Shown: in pieces, positions 7,534-15,353 of the stretch
Position numbering within the stretch: position 1 is the first letter of the stretch
How the letters are laid out: each line of letters starts with the position of its first letter
Assembly: GCA_036273515.1 (NCBI GenBank)
Contig: DASUHM010000008.1
Location: forward strand, 1 to 64,000
DNA from: Gaiellales bacterium
GTDB lineage: Bacteria; Actinomycetota; Thermoleophilia; Gaiellales; JAICJC01
DNA length: 64,000 bases
Direction: 5' to 3'
The notes under the pieces: generated by a model
Seen by the model: only the letters and a program-made list of their open reading frames with translations
Databases searched by the model: none
What the model was told of the DNA's origin: nothing
Translations under genes and position numbers: made by a program

Positions 7534-7539
7534 TAGCAT
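7534..7539 (+). promoter_or_regulatory. -10 box TAGCAT before FAD oxidoreductase gene
   Basis: TAGCAT ends 8 nt upstream of the ATG at 7548. The same box, within ttagcatcg/ctagcatcg, also precedes the DUF2007-like gene at 7024-7029, so both genes can be transcribed separately, the second one without a leader. Confidence 0.5.
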
Positions 7540-7547
7540 CGCCCGTC

Positions 7548-9158
7548 ATGGCGGAGCGATACGACGCGATCGCGGTCGGCGGCGGGCACAACGGGCTGGT
7601 GACGGCCGCGTACCTCGCGCGCGCCGGCATGCGCGTCTGCGTGCTCGAGCGGCGCGACGTGCTCGGCGGCGCCGCGGTGACCGAGGAGATCGTTCCCGGC
7701 TTCCGCTTCAGCGTCGCGTCGTACGTCGTCTCGCTGCTGCGCCCCGAGATCGTGCGCGAGCTGGAGCTGCCCCGGCACGGCCTCGAGATCCTCCCGCTCG
7801 ACGGGACGTTCACGCCGCTCGACGGCGACTATCTGTGGCGGCTGAACGACCACAGCCGGACGGTGCGCGAGCTGCGGCGATGGTCGCTCTCGGACGCCGA
7901 GGCCTACGACGAGTACGGCATCGCGATGGCCCAGATGGCCCGGTTCGTGAAGCCGATCCTCTCGGCGGTGCCGCCCGACCAGGGCCGCATCGACCCGCGC
8001 CAGTGGCTGCCGCTGCGGACCCTGGCCAGCAGCTTCGCGGAGCTGCCGCGGCGGCTGAAGGACGCATTCATCCAGCTGATGACGATGAGCGCCGCCGACT
8101 TCCTCGACCAGTGGTTCGAGACCGACCCGCTGAAGGCGACGATGTCGGCGTCGGGGATCATCGGCACGTTCCAGGGCGTGCGCTCGCCCGGCACCGCCTA
8201 CGTGCTGCTGCACCACTACATGGGCGAGATCGACGGCGCCTTCCGGGCCTGGGGTATCCCCCGCGGCGGCACCGGCGGCGTGAGCCTCGCGATCGCCTCG
8301 GCGGCGCGCGCGCTCGGCGCCGAGATCCGCACCGAGGCCGAGGTGGCCCGGATCGACGTGTCCGGCGGCCGGGCGACGGGGGTGACGCTCGCCTCCGGCG
8401 AGACGATCGAGGCCGGCGCGGTGCTCTCGAGCGCCGACCCGCGGGTGACGTTCACGGGCCTGCTCGAGGAGGGCGTGCTCGATCCCGAGTTCACCGCCGA
8501 CCTGGCTCGCTACAAGTTCCGCGGCTCGTCGGGCAAGGTCAACCTGGCCCTCGACGGGCTGCCCGACTTCACCTGCCTGCCTGGCCGCGGCGAACACCTG
8601 CGCGGCGCGATCAGCTTCTCGCCGTCGGTCGACTACATGGAGCGGGCCTACGACGACGCCAAGTACGGCCGCTTCTCGGCCCGGCCCTACGTCGACATGA
8701 TCATCCCGACGCTCGTCGACCCGGCGATGGCGCCGCCCGGCAAGCACGTCATGAGCTGCTTCGTCCAGTACGCGCCCTACCACCTGGCGGAGGGCGCCCA
8801 GTGGGACGACGCCGCCCGGGAGCGGTTCGGCGACACGGTGATCGACACCATCGCCGAGCGGGCGCCGAACATCCGCGACCTGATCGTCGGCCGCCAGGTG
8901 CTGACCCCGCTCGACATCGAGCGGCGGATCGGGCTCACCGAGGGCAACATCTTCCAGGGCGAGCTGTCGCTCGAGCAGCTGTTCTTCAACCGGCCGGTGC
9001 CCGGCTGGGCGCGGTTCCGCACGCCGGTCGAGGGCCTGTGGATCTGCGGCTCGGGCGCCCATCCCGGCGGCGGCCTGATGGGCGCGCCGGGCCGGATCGC
9101 GGCGCTCGAGCTGCTGCGCGACCGAGGCCGGAGAAAGGGCGTGCGTGCCCGACTATGA
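7548..9158 (+). CDS. NAD(P)/FAD-dependent oxidoreductase, PYROXD2/CrtI-like
   Basis: 536 residues, full length for the phytoene-desaturase-like/PYROXD2 group. N-terminal FAD dinucleotide motif GGGHNGLVTAAYLARAG and the acidic end LERRDVLGG (residues about 10-42); C-terminal FAD motif WICGSGAHPGGGLMGAPGR. Substrate-binding middle part carries GTFQGVRSPGTAYVLLHHYMGE and the GGTGGVSLAIASAA helix. Family members desaturate or oxidise lipophilic or amine substrates; function of this clade is not settled. Paired with the next gene, a paralogue, and divergent from the GcvT-like enzyme, suggesting a shared catabolic pathway. Confidence 0.86.
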   Translation: MAERYDAIAVGGGHNGLVTAAYLARAGMRVCVLERRDVLGGAAVTEEIVPGFRFSVASYVVSLLRPEIVRELELPRHGLEILPLDGTFTPLDGDYLWRLNDHSRTVRELRRWSLSDAEAYDEYGIAMAQMARFVKPILSAVPPDQGRIDPRQWLPLRTLASSFAELPRRLKDAFIQLMTMSAADFLDQWFETDPLKATMSASGIIGTFQGVRSPGTAYVLLHHYMGEIDGAFRAWGIPRGGTGGVSLAIASAARALGAEIRTEAEVARIDVSGGRATGVTLASGETIEAGAVLSSADPRVTFTGLLEEGVLDPEFTADLARYKFRGSSGKVNLALDGLPDFTCLPGRGEHLRGAISFSPSVDYMERAYDDAKYGRFSARPYVDMIIPTLVDPAMAPPGKHVMSCFVQYAPYHLAEGAQWDDAARERFGDTVIDTIAERAPNIRDLIVGRQVLTPLDIERRIGLTEGNIFQGELSLEQLFFNRPVPGWARFRTPVEGLWICGSGAHPGGGLMGAPGRIAALELLRDRGRRKGVRARL

Positions 9159-10662
9159 CGTGATCGTGGCGGGCGGCGGCCACAACGGCCTGGTCTGTGC
9201 CGCCTACCTGGCCCGGGCCGGCAGCCGGGTCGCCGTGCTCGAGCGGCGAGCGGCGGCGGGCGGGCTCGCCGAGGTGTTCACCACCGCCGGCCGGCTCCAG
9301 CGCGCGGTCGTCGACGATCTCGACCTGCCCGCCCACGGGCTCGAGCTGATCCGCCCGGACGTGCGCATGGTCTCGCTGCGCGAGGACGGGCCCGCGCTCA
9401 CCTTCTGGGCCGACGCCGACCGCACGGCCGAGGGGCTGCGGGCCGTCTCGGCCGCCGACGCCGATGCCTACCCGCGCTTCGACGGCCACGTCCGCGAGCT
9501 GGCCGTGTTCGTCGCCGAGGTGCAGGCGTCGATCCCGCCGCGCCTCGACAAGGCGGCGATCGGCGACGCCGCGGCCGGCCTGCGGCTGGCGCGGGCGTAC
9601 CGGCGCCTCGGCGCCCGGGCCGCCCGCGAGCTCACCCGCGTCCTGCCGATGGCGGTTGCCGACCTCGTGGGCGAGTGGTTCGCCGACGACGGCATCCGCG
9701 GGGCGATCGCGGCCCGCGGCACCCAGTTCACCGCGATGGGGCCGTGGTCGGCGGGGACGGCGCTCGTGCTCGTCTCCGACTCGGCCGGCAACGACGGCGG
9801 GGCCGCCGGCCAGACCGCCTTCGCCCGCGGCGGCCCCGACGCGCTCGGCCAGGCGCTCGTTCGCGCTGCCCGCGCGGCGGGCGCCGACGTCCGCACGGCC
9901 GCCGAGGTCGTACGGGTCACCACCCGCGACGACCGCGTCGAGGGCGTCGAGCTGGCCTCGGGCGAGCAGATCACGGCGCCCGCCGTCGCCTGCGCCGTCG
10001 ATCCCAAGACCGTGCTCGTGGGCTGGATCGACCCGGTCGTGGCCGGGCCACGGCTGCGCTGGCGGGCCGGCAACATCCGCACCCCCGGCGCGACGGCGCG
10101 GGTCGACCTGGGCCTGTCGGCACTGCCGGCCTTCGCGGGCGTCGACCCGGAGGCGCTGCAGGGCCGGATCGTGCTCGCGCCCGGGGTCGACGCCGTCGAG
10201 CAGGCGTTCGACGCCTGGAAGTACGGCGAGATGAGCGACCGGCCCTACCTGGAGGCGACGATCCCCACCCTGCTCCATGGCGGCGAGGACGGCCACCGCA
10301 TGACGGCCCTCGCACAGTGGGTGCCCTACGCCGCCGATCCCGGCGACGTCGGCAAGCGGGTCGTCGCGGCGCTCGAGCGGGTCTCGCCCGGCTTCGCCAA
10401 GCTGGTCACGTCGACCGACGTGCTGACGCCGGCCGGCATCGAGCGGGAGTACGGCCTCTCGGGCGGCCACCTCTACCACGCCGAGCCCGCCCTCGACCAG
10501 TTCTACGCCTGGCGGCCGGTGATCGGGCTCGCCCGCCACCGGCTGGGCATCCGCGGGCTCTACCTGGCGGGCGCCGGCGCCCACCCTGGCGGCGGCATCA
10601 CCGGCGGCCCGGGCCGGAACGCGGCCCGGGAGATCCTGCGCGACCTGCGCCGGGCCGGGTAG
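9145..10662 (+). CDS. NAD(P)/FAD-dependent oxidoreductase, PYROXD2/CrtI-like (second paralogue)
   Basis: 505 residues, starts at GTG 9145 inside the end of the previous gene (14-bp overlap), so translation is coupled. FAD motif GGGHNGLVCAAYLARAG at residues 9-25 and C-terminal GAGAHPGGGITGGPGRNAA. It is shorter than its neighbour mainly in the region after the N-terminal FAD motif, and has ARGTQFTAMGPWSAGTAL in place of the GTFQG segment. The pair probably arose by duplication and may act as a heteromer or on successive substrates. The 3' end overlaps the convergent DUF1028 gene by 65 bp. Confidence 0.86.
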   Translation: MPDYDVIVAGGGHNGLVCAAYLARAGSRVAVLERRAAAGGLAEVFTTAGRLQRAVVDDLDLPAHGLELIRPDVRMVSLREDGPALTFWADADRTAEGLRAVSAADADAYPRFDGHVRELAVFVAEVQASIPPRLDKAAIGDAAAGLRLARAYRRLGARAARELTRVLPMAVADLVGEWFADDGIRGAIAARGTQFTAMGPWSAGTALVLVSDSAGNDGGAAGQTAFARGGPDALGQALVRAARAAGADVRTAAEVVRVTTRDDRVEGVELASGEQITAPAVACAVDPKTVLVGWIDPVVAGPRLRWRAGNIRTPGATARVDLGLSALPAFAGVDPEALQGRIVLAPGVDAVEQAFDAWKYGEMSDRPYLEATIPTLLHGGEDGHRMTALAQWVPYAADPGDVGKRVVAALERVSPGFAKLVTSTDVLTPAGIEREYGLSGGHLYHAEPALDQFYAWRPVIGLARHRLGIRGLYLAGAGAHPGGGITGGPGRNAAREILRDLRRAG

Positions 10663-11551
10663 CGGGCGCACGGCCCCAGCCCTCCAGCCGGGGACGCACG
10701 GGCTCGAGCTCGAGCAGGTCGGCCAACGCCGGGAAGCGGCGGACGAAGTCGAGCCAGCGCGGCTGCGAGGCGACGGCACGATCGAGATGGGCGCGGGCGG
10801 CCTCGGCGTCGCCGTTCTGGGCAGCCGCGACCAGCGCCGCGACGAGCGCATGGCCGTCCTCGAGACCGGCCTCGCGGGCGGCCGCGGCCGCCTCCTCGGC
10901 GGTGAGCGACGGATCCGGCCCCCAGGCCGCGCGCAGGGCCTGGCCCCGCTCGACGAGCCGGCGCAGCTCGGCCACCGGCTCGGGATGGTTGTCGACGCGC
11001 ACGTCGCAGACGACGTCGTTCCAGGGCATGCCGCTGGGCTCCCCGGCGACGACGAGCACGCGCCCGGCCTCCTGTCCGCGCCAGTCGCCGCCGACGGCCT
11101 GAGCCGCCTCGAGCGCCACGAGCAGCCGCTCGGCCATCGTCCCCGAGGCGGCCTGATAGGCGTCCATCATCGCCGGCCAGACGTCGATGCTCGCCATCAT
11201 GTTGGCCTGGCAGGCGACGCCGCGGCGGTGGACGTGCCCGGCCTCGGCGACGCACGCGCTGCCGGTGAACGCAGCTGCCGTGCCCGCGGCAGAGACCACG
11301 CCGACCTGGCGGTAGGGGGACATCTTGTCGCGCCTGGTCGCGCCGGCGAGGGCGGCCGACGCGGTGGCGCCGGTGCGCAGCGCCAACAGGCAGATCGGGC
11401 CGTAGGACGGGTCGCTGAACGACTGTGAGGCGACCGCGCCGACGCCCGCCTCGACCCACAGCGTGTGCGCGCCCGCCCGGAACGCCGCTGACTGGATCGC
11501 GGCCCCGAGCTCCCCCGTCTCCGCGTCGCGCGCGACGATCGAGTACGTCAC
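10598..11551 (-). CDS. DUF1028 family protein (Ntn-hydrolase fold)
   Basis: 317 residues. The N-terminal 220 residues match DUF1028: MTYSIVARDAETGELGAAI, VGAVASQSFSDPSYGP, then GRVLVVAGEPSG and DVRVDNHPEPVAELRRL. The family is often found next to peptidases or amidohydrolases and is thought to be an Ntn-type hydrolase. The C-terminal part holds a helical repeat-like stretch and a Pro/Gly/Arg-rich tail that lies over the convergent oxidoreductase gene; the true stop may be as given, but the last 25 residues have no family support. GTG start 7 nt after a TAGGCT box. Confidence 0.8.
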   Translation of the reverse strand: MTYSIVARDAETGELGAAIQSAAFRAGAHTLWVEAGVGAVASQSFSDPSYGPICLLALRTGATASAALAGATRRDKMSPYRQVGVVSAAGTAAAFTGSACVAEAGHVHRRGVACQANMMASIDVWPAMMDAYQAASGTMAERLLVALEAAQAVGGDWRGQEAGRVLVVAGEPSGMPWNDVVCDVRVDNHPEPVAELRRLVERGQALRAAWGPDPSLTAEEAAAAAREAGLEDGHALVAALVAAAQNGDAEAARAHLDRAVASQPRWLDFVRRFPALADLLELEPVRPRLEGWGRAPATRPGAGRAGSPGPRSGPGRR

Positions 11552-11558
11552 GGAAACG

Positions 11559-11564
11559 AGCCTA
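11559..11564 (-). promoter_or_regulatory. -10 box TAGGCT, leaderless start of DUF1028 gene
   Basis: TAGGCT lies 7 nt upstream of the GTG at 11551 on the minus strand, with no Shine-Dalgarno in between. It overlaps the last codons of the upstream glyoxalase-like gene. Confidence 0.45.
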
Positions 11565-12173
11565 CCCGAACGTCGCCGCGTCGATCGTGACGGTGCCCGC
11601 GGCGGCGCGCAGGACGATGCGCTCGATCGCCGCCGGGCCGGGCCGCACGGACACCGGGAGGCCGGCGCCGCCGAGCCACTCCGCCAGCCGGCCGGCGTCG
11701 CCTCGCACCTCGACGCGCTCGACCTCGATGCCCGCGCCGCCCGCGCCCGGGAACGGCGTGCCCGGCTCCCAGGCGATGAAGAACGGCAGGCAGGGCTCCA
11801 TTGCGGCGTGCTCGACGCCGGCGGTGCGCCAGCGCAGCGTGCGGCCGTCGGCCGCCTTCCGCGAGCCCGGCACGACGGCGAGGCCGAGCCGGCGCGCGGT
11901 CGCCTCGACGTCGCCGGGGCTCACGGCCCAGCCCATCGGCCCGGGCGGGGCAGCCGCGACCCAGCTCCCGAACCCGCTCGTCGCCGCCTCGGCCTGGTCG
12001 ACGACGGCGACGAGCTCGAGGTAGGCGGCGCCCAACGGGACGATCCGGTTGGCCGTGCCCCAGCCGGGGTGGCGGCCGCCGGCCGCGACCGGGAGCCCGA
12101 GGCCCTCGGCCGCGGCCGCCGCCGCATCCAGGTCGGCCGTCGCGATCAGCAGGTGGTCGACGGCGACGGTCAT
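11562..12173 (-). CDS. Glyoxalase-like (VOC superfamily) protein
   Basis: 203 residues. Starts MTVAVDHLLIATADLDAAAAAAEGLG, the first VOC beta-alpha unit with His at position 7, followed by HPGWGTANRIVPLGAAYLELVAV, the pattern of the glyoxalase-3-like family. A second unit runs from VERVEVRGDAGRLAEWL. Metal-dependent small-molecule binding or lyase/dioxygenase activity is possible; the substrate is unknown. The start overlaps the MFS transporter stop by 4 bp, so it is translated with that gene; this pairing could reflect resistance to, or handling of, the transported compound. Confidence 0.78.
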   Translation of the reverse strand: MTVAVDHLLIATADLDAAAAAAEGLGLPVAAGGRHPGWGTANRIVPLGAAYLELVAVVDQAEAATSGFGSWVAAAPPGPMGWAVSPGDVEATARRLGLAVVPGSRKAADGRTLRWRTAGVEHAAMEPCLPFFIAWEPGTPFPGAGGAGIEVERVEVRGDAGRLAEWLGGAGLPVSVRPGPAAIERIVLRAAAGTVTIDAATFG

Positions 12174-13366
12174 GCGGCCACCGTCGCCGCCGCGTCCTCG
12201 CCGGCCGCGTCGAGGCCGGGCAGGCGCTGCGACGCGATGAACAGTGCCGCTCCCACCAGGATCAGCGCTCCGCAGAGCGCGAACCCGAGCCGGTAGCCCT
12301 CGTGCTGGATCACGTAGCCGGTGAGCGGGAAGAGCCACAGCATCTGGATCGAGAAACAGCCTTCGGCGATCGACATGGACGTGGCCCGGTACTCGGAGCG
12401 GGTGTTGTGCTGGAGGTAGGTCGAGAGCGTCACGTAGACGAGCTCCGGCGCGCCCGAGATCACCATCAGCAGCACGACCGGCACGGCCAGCCCGGGCACC
12501 GTGACGCCGGCCACGAGCCCGACGACCATCGCCAGCGACCCCAGCCCCACCGACAGCGTCAGCGGCACGCGCTCGCCGATCCGCCCGCCGATCCACGAGC
12601 AGCCCGACCCGACCAGCATGGCGCCGCCCAGCACGAATCCGAGCAGGGCGGCGGAGGCGCCCCGCTCCTGGAAGAGCGGCGCGGCGTAGAACCACCAGCT
12701 CGTGACCGCCGCCCAGTAGACGCTCCACGCCAGGGTGAGCGTCCCCAGACGGGGCGAGCGGCGCAGCGCGCGCAGGCCCCGGGCGGCCACCCGCACGCCG
12801 TGCGCGGCCTTGCCGCGGCGATCGTCGGGCAGGCGGGTCGCGATGGCGCTCGCGGCGAGCGCGCAGGTCGCCGTGAGCCAGAACGCGAGCGGCTGGGAGT
12901 AGGTGGCGATCAGCCCGCCGGCCATGAACGAGATCGCGCCGGCGAACTGGAACACGGCCCACAGACCGCCGAGCATGCGCGGGAACTGGGCCTGGGCGTC
13001 GTCATGGGCGAGCGAGTCGAACAGGTACGCCTCGTCCGCGCCGGTGCGCAGGGCGAAGGCGATGCCGTGGATGCCGCCCGCGACGCAGATCAGCGCGAAG
13101 CCCGGCGCGTAGACGTAGCCGAGCTCGGCGATCGCCGTGAAGAACCCGGCCCCGACCAGCAACCGCCGCCGGCCGAGCGCATCGGCCAGCGCCCCCGTCG
13201 GCACCTGGGCGATCAGCATGCCGACGTGGAGGGCGGCCTCGACGATCCCGAACTGGGTCAGCGAGAGGCCGCGCGAGAGCAGGAAGACGGCCCAGATCGG
13301 GCCGGAGAAGATGATGCCGTTGAAGAGCTGGTAGAGCCGAAAGACGGTGAGCGTACGAGCGTTCAT
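12170..13366 (-). CDS. MFS transporter, 12-TM exporter-like
   Basis: 398 residues. Hydrophobic segments throughout agree with 12 transmembrane helices, and LADALGRRRLLVGAGF after the second to third helix is the MFS motif A loop. Best described as a drug-efflux-like or permease member of unknown substrate. The start is set at 13366 (MNARTLTVFRLYQL), preceded by CGCGAGGA; 22 upstream codons are Arg/Pro-rich and not family-like. Upstream lies a possible leader peptide and two stem-loops, which suggests translation-linked control. The stop overlaps the glyoxalase-like gene. Confidence 0.85.
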   Translation of the reverse strand: MNARTLTVFRLYQLFNGIIFSGPIWAVFLLSRGLSLTQFGIVEAALHVGMLIAQVPTGALADALGRRRLLVGAGFFTAIAELGYVYAPGFALICVAGGIHGIAFALRTGADEAYLFDSLAHDDAQAQFPRMLGGLWAVFQFAGAISFMAGGLIATYSQPLAFWLTATCALAASAIATRLPDDRRGKAAHGVRVAARGLRALRRSPRLGTLTLAWSVYWAAVTSWWFYAAPLFQERGASAALLGFVLGGAMLVGSGCSWIGGRIGERVPLTLSVGLGSLAMVVGLVAGVTVPGLAVPVVLLMVISGAPELVYVTLSTYLQHNTRSEYRATSMSIAEGCFSIQMLWLFPLTGYVIQHEGYRLGFALCGALILVGAALFIASQRLPGLDAAGEDAAATVAA

Positions 13367-13408
13367 GGGTTCCTCGCGGAGGATCGGACGACGGCGACCG
13401 GAGCGTGA

Positions 13409-13463
13409 GGGAGGGCGCCGTTTTGGGCGCACCTCTCCCGTCAGGGGGCCGTGTCAGCCCTGA
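13409..13463 (-). promoter_or_regulatory. Candidate attenuator stem-loops upstream of the MFS gene
   Basis: Two inverted repeats lie between the candidate leader peptide and the MFS start: TCAGGG/CCCTGA (13441-13463, 11-nt loop), covering the end and stop of the leader frame, and a GC-rich stem (about 13409-13437: GCGCC/GGCGC extended by GAGG/CCTC past a bulge) ending about 43 nt before the start codon. The order leader, stem, stem, gene is that expected for ribosome-mediated attenuation; no U tract is present, so any control could act by sequestering rather than terminating. Confidence 0.35.
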
Positions 13464-13552
13464 ACGCGGGCGATGCAGTGGCGCAGGAGCCAGAGGACCT
13501 GGCGCGTCGAGTCGACGTTCTGGGTGCGCGTCTGCTGCATGGCGGCGGCCAT
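13454..13552 (-). CDS. Candidate 32-residue leader peptide upstream of MFS gene
   Basis: Short frame starting MAAAMQQTRTQNVDSTRQVL and ending LRHCIARVQG, rich in Gln, Arg, Leu and Thr, unlike the Ala/Pro/Gly/Arg composition of random frames in this genome. A second ATG at 13540 would give 28 residues. GAGG lies 10-14 nt upstream. It lies in the same orientation as the MFS gene, 87 nt before it, and its stop falls in a stem-loop. Function is inferred from position only. Confidence 0.35.
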   Translation of the reverse strand: MAAAMQQTRTQNVDSTRQVLWLLRHCIARVQG

Positions 13553-13576
13553 GGTAGCAGAGCCTCGGTGAGGCGA

Positions 13577-13607
13577 GGGGCCTGGCCCCGAAACGGGGCC
13601 AGGCCCC
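13577..13607. terminator. Perfect GC hairpin downstream of the PBP gene
   Basis: 14-bp perfect arms (GGGGCCTGGCCCCG and its complement) around an AAA loop, 12 bp after the PBP stop. No U tract follows on the minus strand, so it is either an L-shaped (U-less) actinobacterial terminator for the secA-to-PBP side or an mRNA 3' stabiliser. It also isolates the MFS leader region downstream. Confidence 0.6.
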
Positions 13608-13619
13608 GGTCCCGGCGCT

Positions 13620-15338
13620 CTACTGCTGGAGGGCGGCCTCGAGCACCGCGCGGGCGATCGGGGCGGCCACGTCGCCGCCCACGCCGCCCCGCACCACCAG
13701 CACCGCGACGGCCACCTTCGGCGCGCCGACGGGGGCGAACGCGATGAACCAGGCATCGGTGGGGACGTCGGGGCCGCCGATCTCGGACGTCCCCGTCTTC
13801 CCGGCGACCGTCACGCCCGGGATGGCGGCGCTGCGGCCTGTGCCCTCGGTGACGACGGCCTCCATCATGGTGGTCACCTCGCCCGCGACCTGGTGCGAGC
13901 ACGCCCGGGTCGGCGTGTGCGGCTCGCGGTCGGCCAGCGGCCGCCGGATCAGGAACGGCGGCTTGAAGGTACAGCGCGCCCCGATCGTCTGCGCCACGGA
14001 CGCCATCTGCAGGGGCGTCGCTTCGACGCCGCCCTGGCCGATCCCGGCAACGCCGAGGTCGAGCGGGCTCGTCAGCTCCTTCACCGGCGGCGTGACGCTC
14101 TCGGGCACCGGGTAGGCGACCGTGGGCGTCTTGTTGAACCCGAACGCGTTCGCCATCGCCACCAGCTTCGGCCCGCCCACCTGGACGGCCAGCGGCCCGA
14201 ACACCGAGTTGCAGCTGACCGCGAACGAGAGCACGAGCGATCCGCCGCAGTCCTCGTGGTGGAAGTTGTGCAGCTTCCACCCGTTCAGGAGCGCGAAGCG
14301 GGCGTACGGGTAGACGGTGTCGAGCGTCGTCTTGTGCGCCGTCAATGCCGCGGCCGAGGTGATCGTCTTGAACGACGACCCCGGCGGCTGCAGCGCGTCC
14401 ATGCCCAGGCCGGCGCTGGCCTCGACCGCGCCGGTGCGGGAGAGCACGACCACCCCGCCGTAGCGGCCGCCGAGGGCGTTCGAGGCCGCCTCCTGGATCG
14501 GCACGCGCAGCGTCGTCGTGACGTTGCGCGGCGGCACGCCGGGCTTGACCGCGAGCACGCGCCTCCGGCCGCTCGCCGAGACCGCCCGCAGCACGAACCG
14601 GGGCGACCCGGCCAGGATCGAGTCGAGCGAGCGCTCGAGGCCGCCCTGGCCGTACGGCTCGGTGGCCGGCCAGCCGGCCCGCTCGCGGGCTGCGACATCG
14701 CTCGGCGCCGGCGCCTTCACGTACCCCGTGACGAGCGCGAATGCCGACCCCTGCGGGTAGACCCGCGCCGTCGCCGGCCCTTCCGCCAGCACGTGGCCGG
14801 TGAAGTCCAGGACCTTGCCCCGGCCCTGCGGCACGACCACGCGGCTCACGAGCTGCTCGCCGGGCTCGAGCCCGGGGAACGCGAGCGCCCGCGTCCAGGC
14901 GATGCGCTGGCCGCGTCGGGTGTGGACGACCGGCACGGACATGCGCTGGATGACGCGGCCGTACGTCCGTGTCGCCGCGGACATCGGCACGGTGACGATG
15001 TCGCCGTGGCGCCGCGCCGTCCCCACCTGGTGCAGCCCGCGCATGGTCGCAACCTTCGCGGCGTCCCTGTAGAAGGCGACGAAGCGGGCGTACGGCACCC
15101 GGGCGCGATCGCGCGGCGAGATCAGGGCGTACATCCCCTGGTAGTTGCCCTCATGCCAGTCGGTGACGAACTCGGGCACCGGCGCCGTCGGGTCGGGTTT
15201 GGGCCCTCCGCCGCCCTCCTCGAGGCTGGCCGCCGCGCCCGTCAGGACCACGACACCGATCGCGCCTCCGGCGGCGACCACAGCCGCGAGCACGATCCCG
15301 CGCGTGACCCAGACTCGCTTCCCCCGCCCAACTGACAT
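13620..15338 (-). CDS. Class B penicillin-binding protein (transpeptidase) with MecA-like N-terminal domain
   Basis: 572 residues. One membrane anchor (about 12-34), a Pro/Gly linker, an NTF2-like MecA_N domain (about 52-165), a dimerisation region, then the transpeptidase domain from about 285. Active-site motifs are complete: SSFK (Ser321, Lys324), SCN (375-377) and KTGT (514-517). It cross-links septal or side-wall peptidoglycan outside the membrane; PBPs with this NTF2-like domain include low-affinity beta-lactam-resistant types, so reduced affinity is possible but not shown. It follows the RNase gene by 15 bp at the end of the S41-RNase-PBP operon. Confidence 0.93.
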   Translation of the reverse strand: MSVGRGKRVWVTRGIVLAAVVAAGGAIGVVVLTGAAASLEEGGGGPKPDPTAPVPEFVTDWHEGNYQGMYALISPRDRARVPYARFVAFYRDAAKVATMRGLHQVGTARRHGDIVTVPMSAATRTYGRVIQRMSVPVVHTRRGQRIAWTRALAFPGLEPGEQLVSRVVVPQGRGKVLDFTGHVLAEGPATARVYPQGSAFALVTGYVKAPAPSDVAARERAGWPATEPYGQGGLERSLDSILAGSPRFVLRAVSASGRRRVLAVKPGVPPRNVTTTLRVPIQEAASNALGGRYGGVVVLSRTGAVEASAGLGMDALQPPGSSFKTITSAAALTAHKTTLDTVYPYARFALLNGWKLHNFHHEDCGGSLVLSFAVSCNSVFGPLAVQVGGPKLVAMANAFGFNKTPTVAYPVPESVTPPVKELTSPLDLGVAGIGQGGVEATPLQMASVAQTIGARCTFKPPFLIRRPLADREPHTPTRACSHQVAGEVTTMMEAVVTEGTGRSAAIPGVTVAGKTGTSEIGGPDVPTDAWFIAFAPVGAPKVAVAVLVVRGGVGGDVAAPIARAVLEAALQQ

Positions 15339-15353
15339 CTTCGGGATTGTGCA

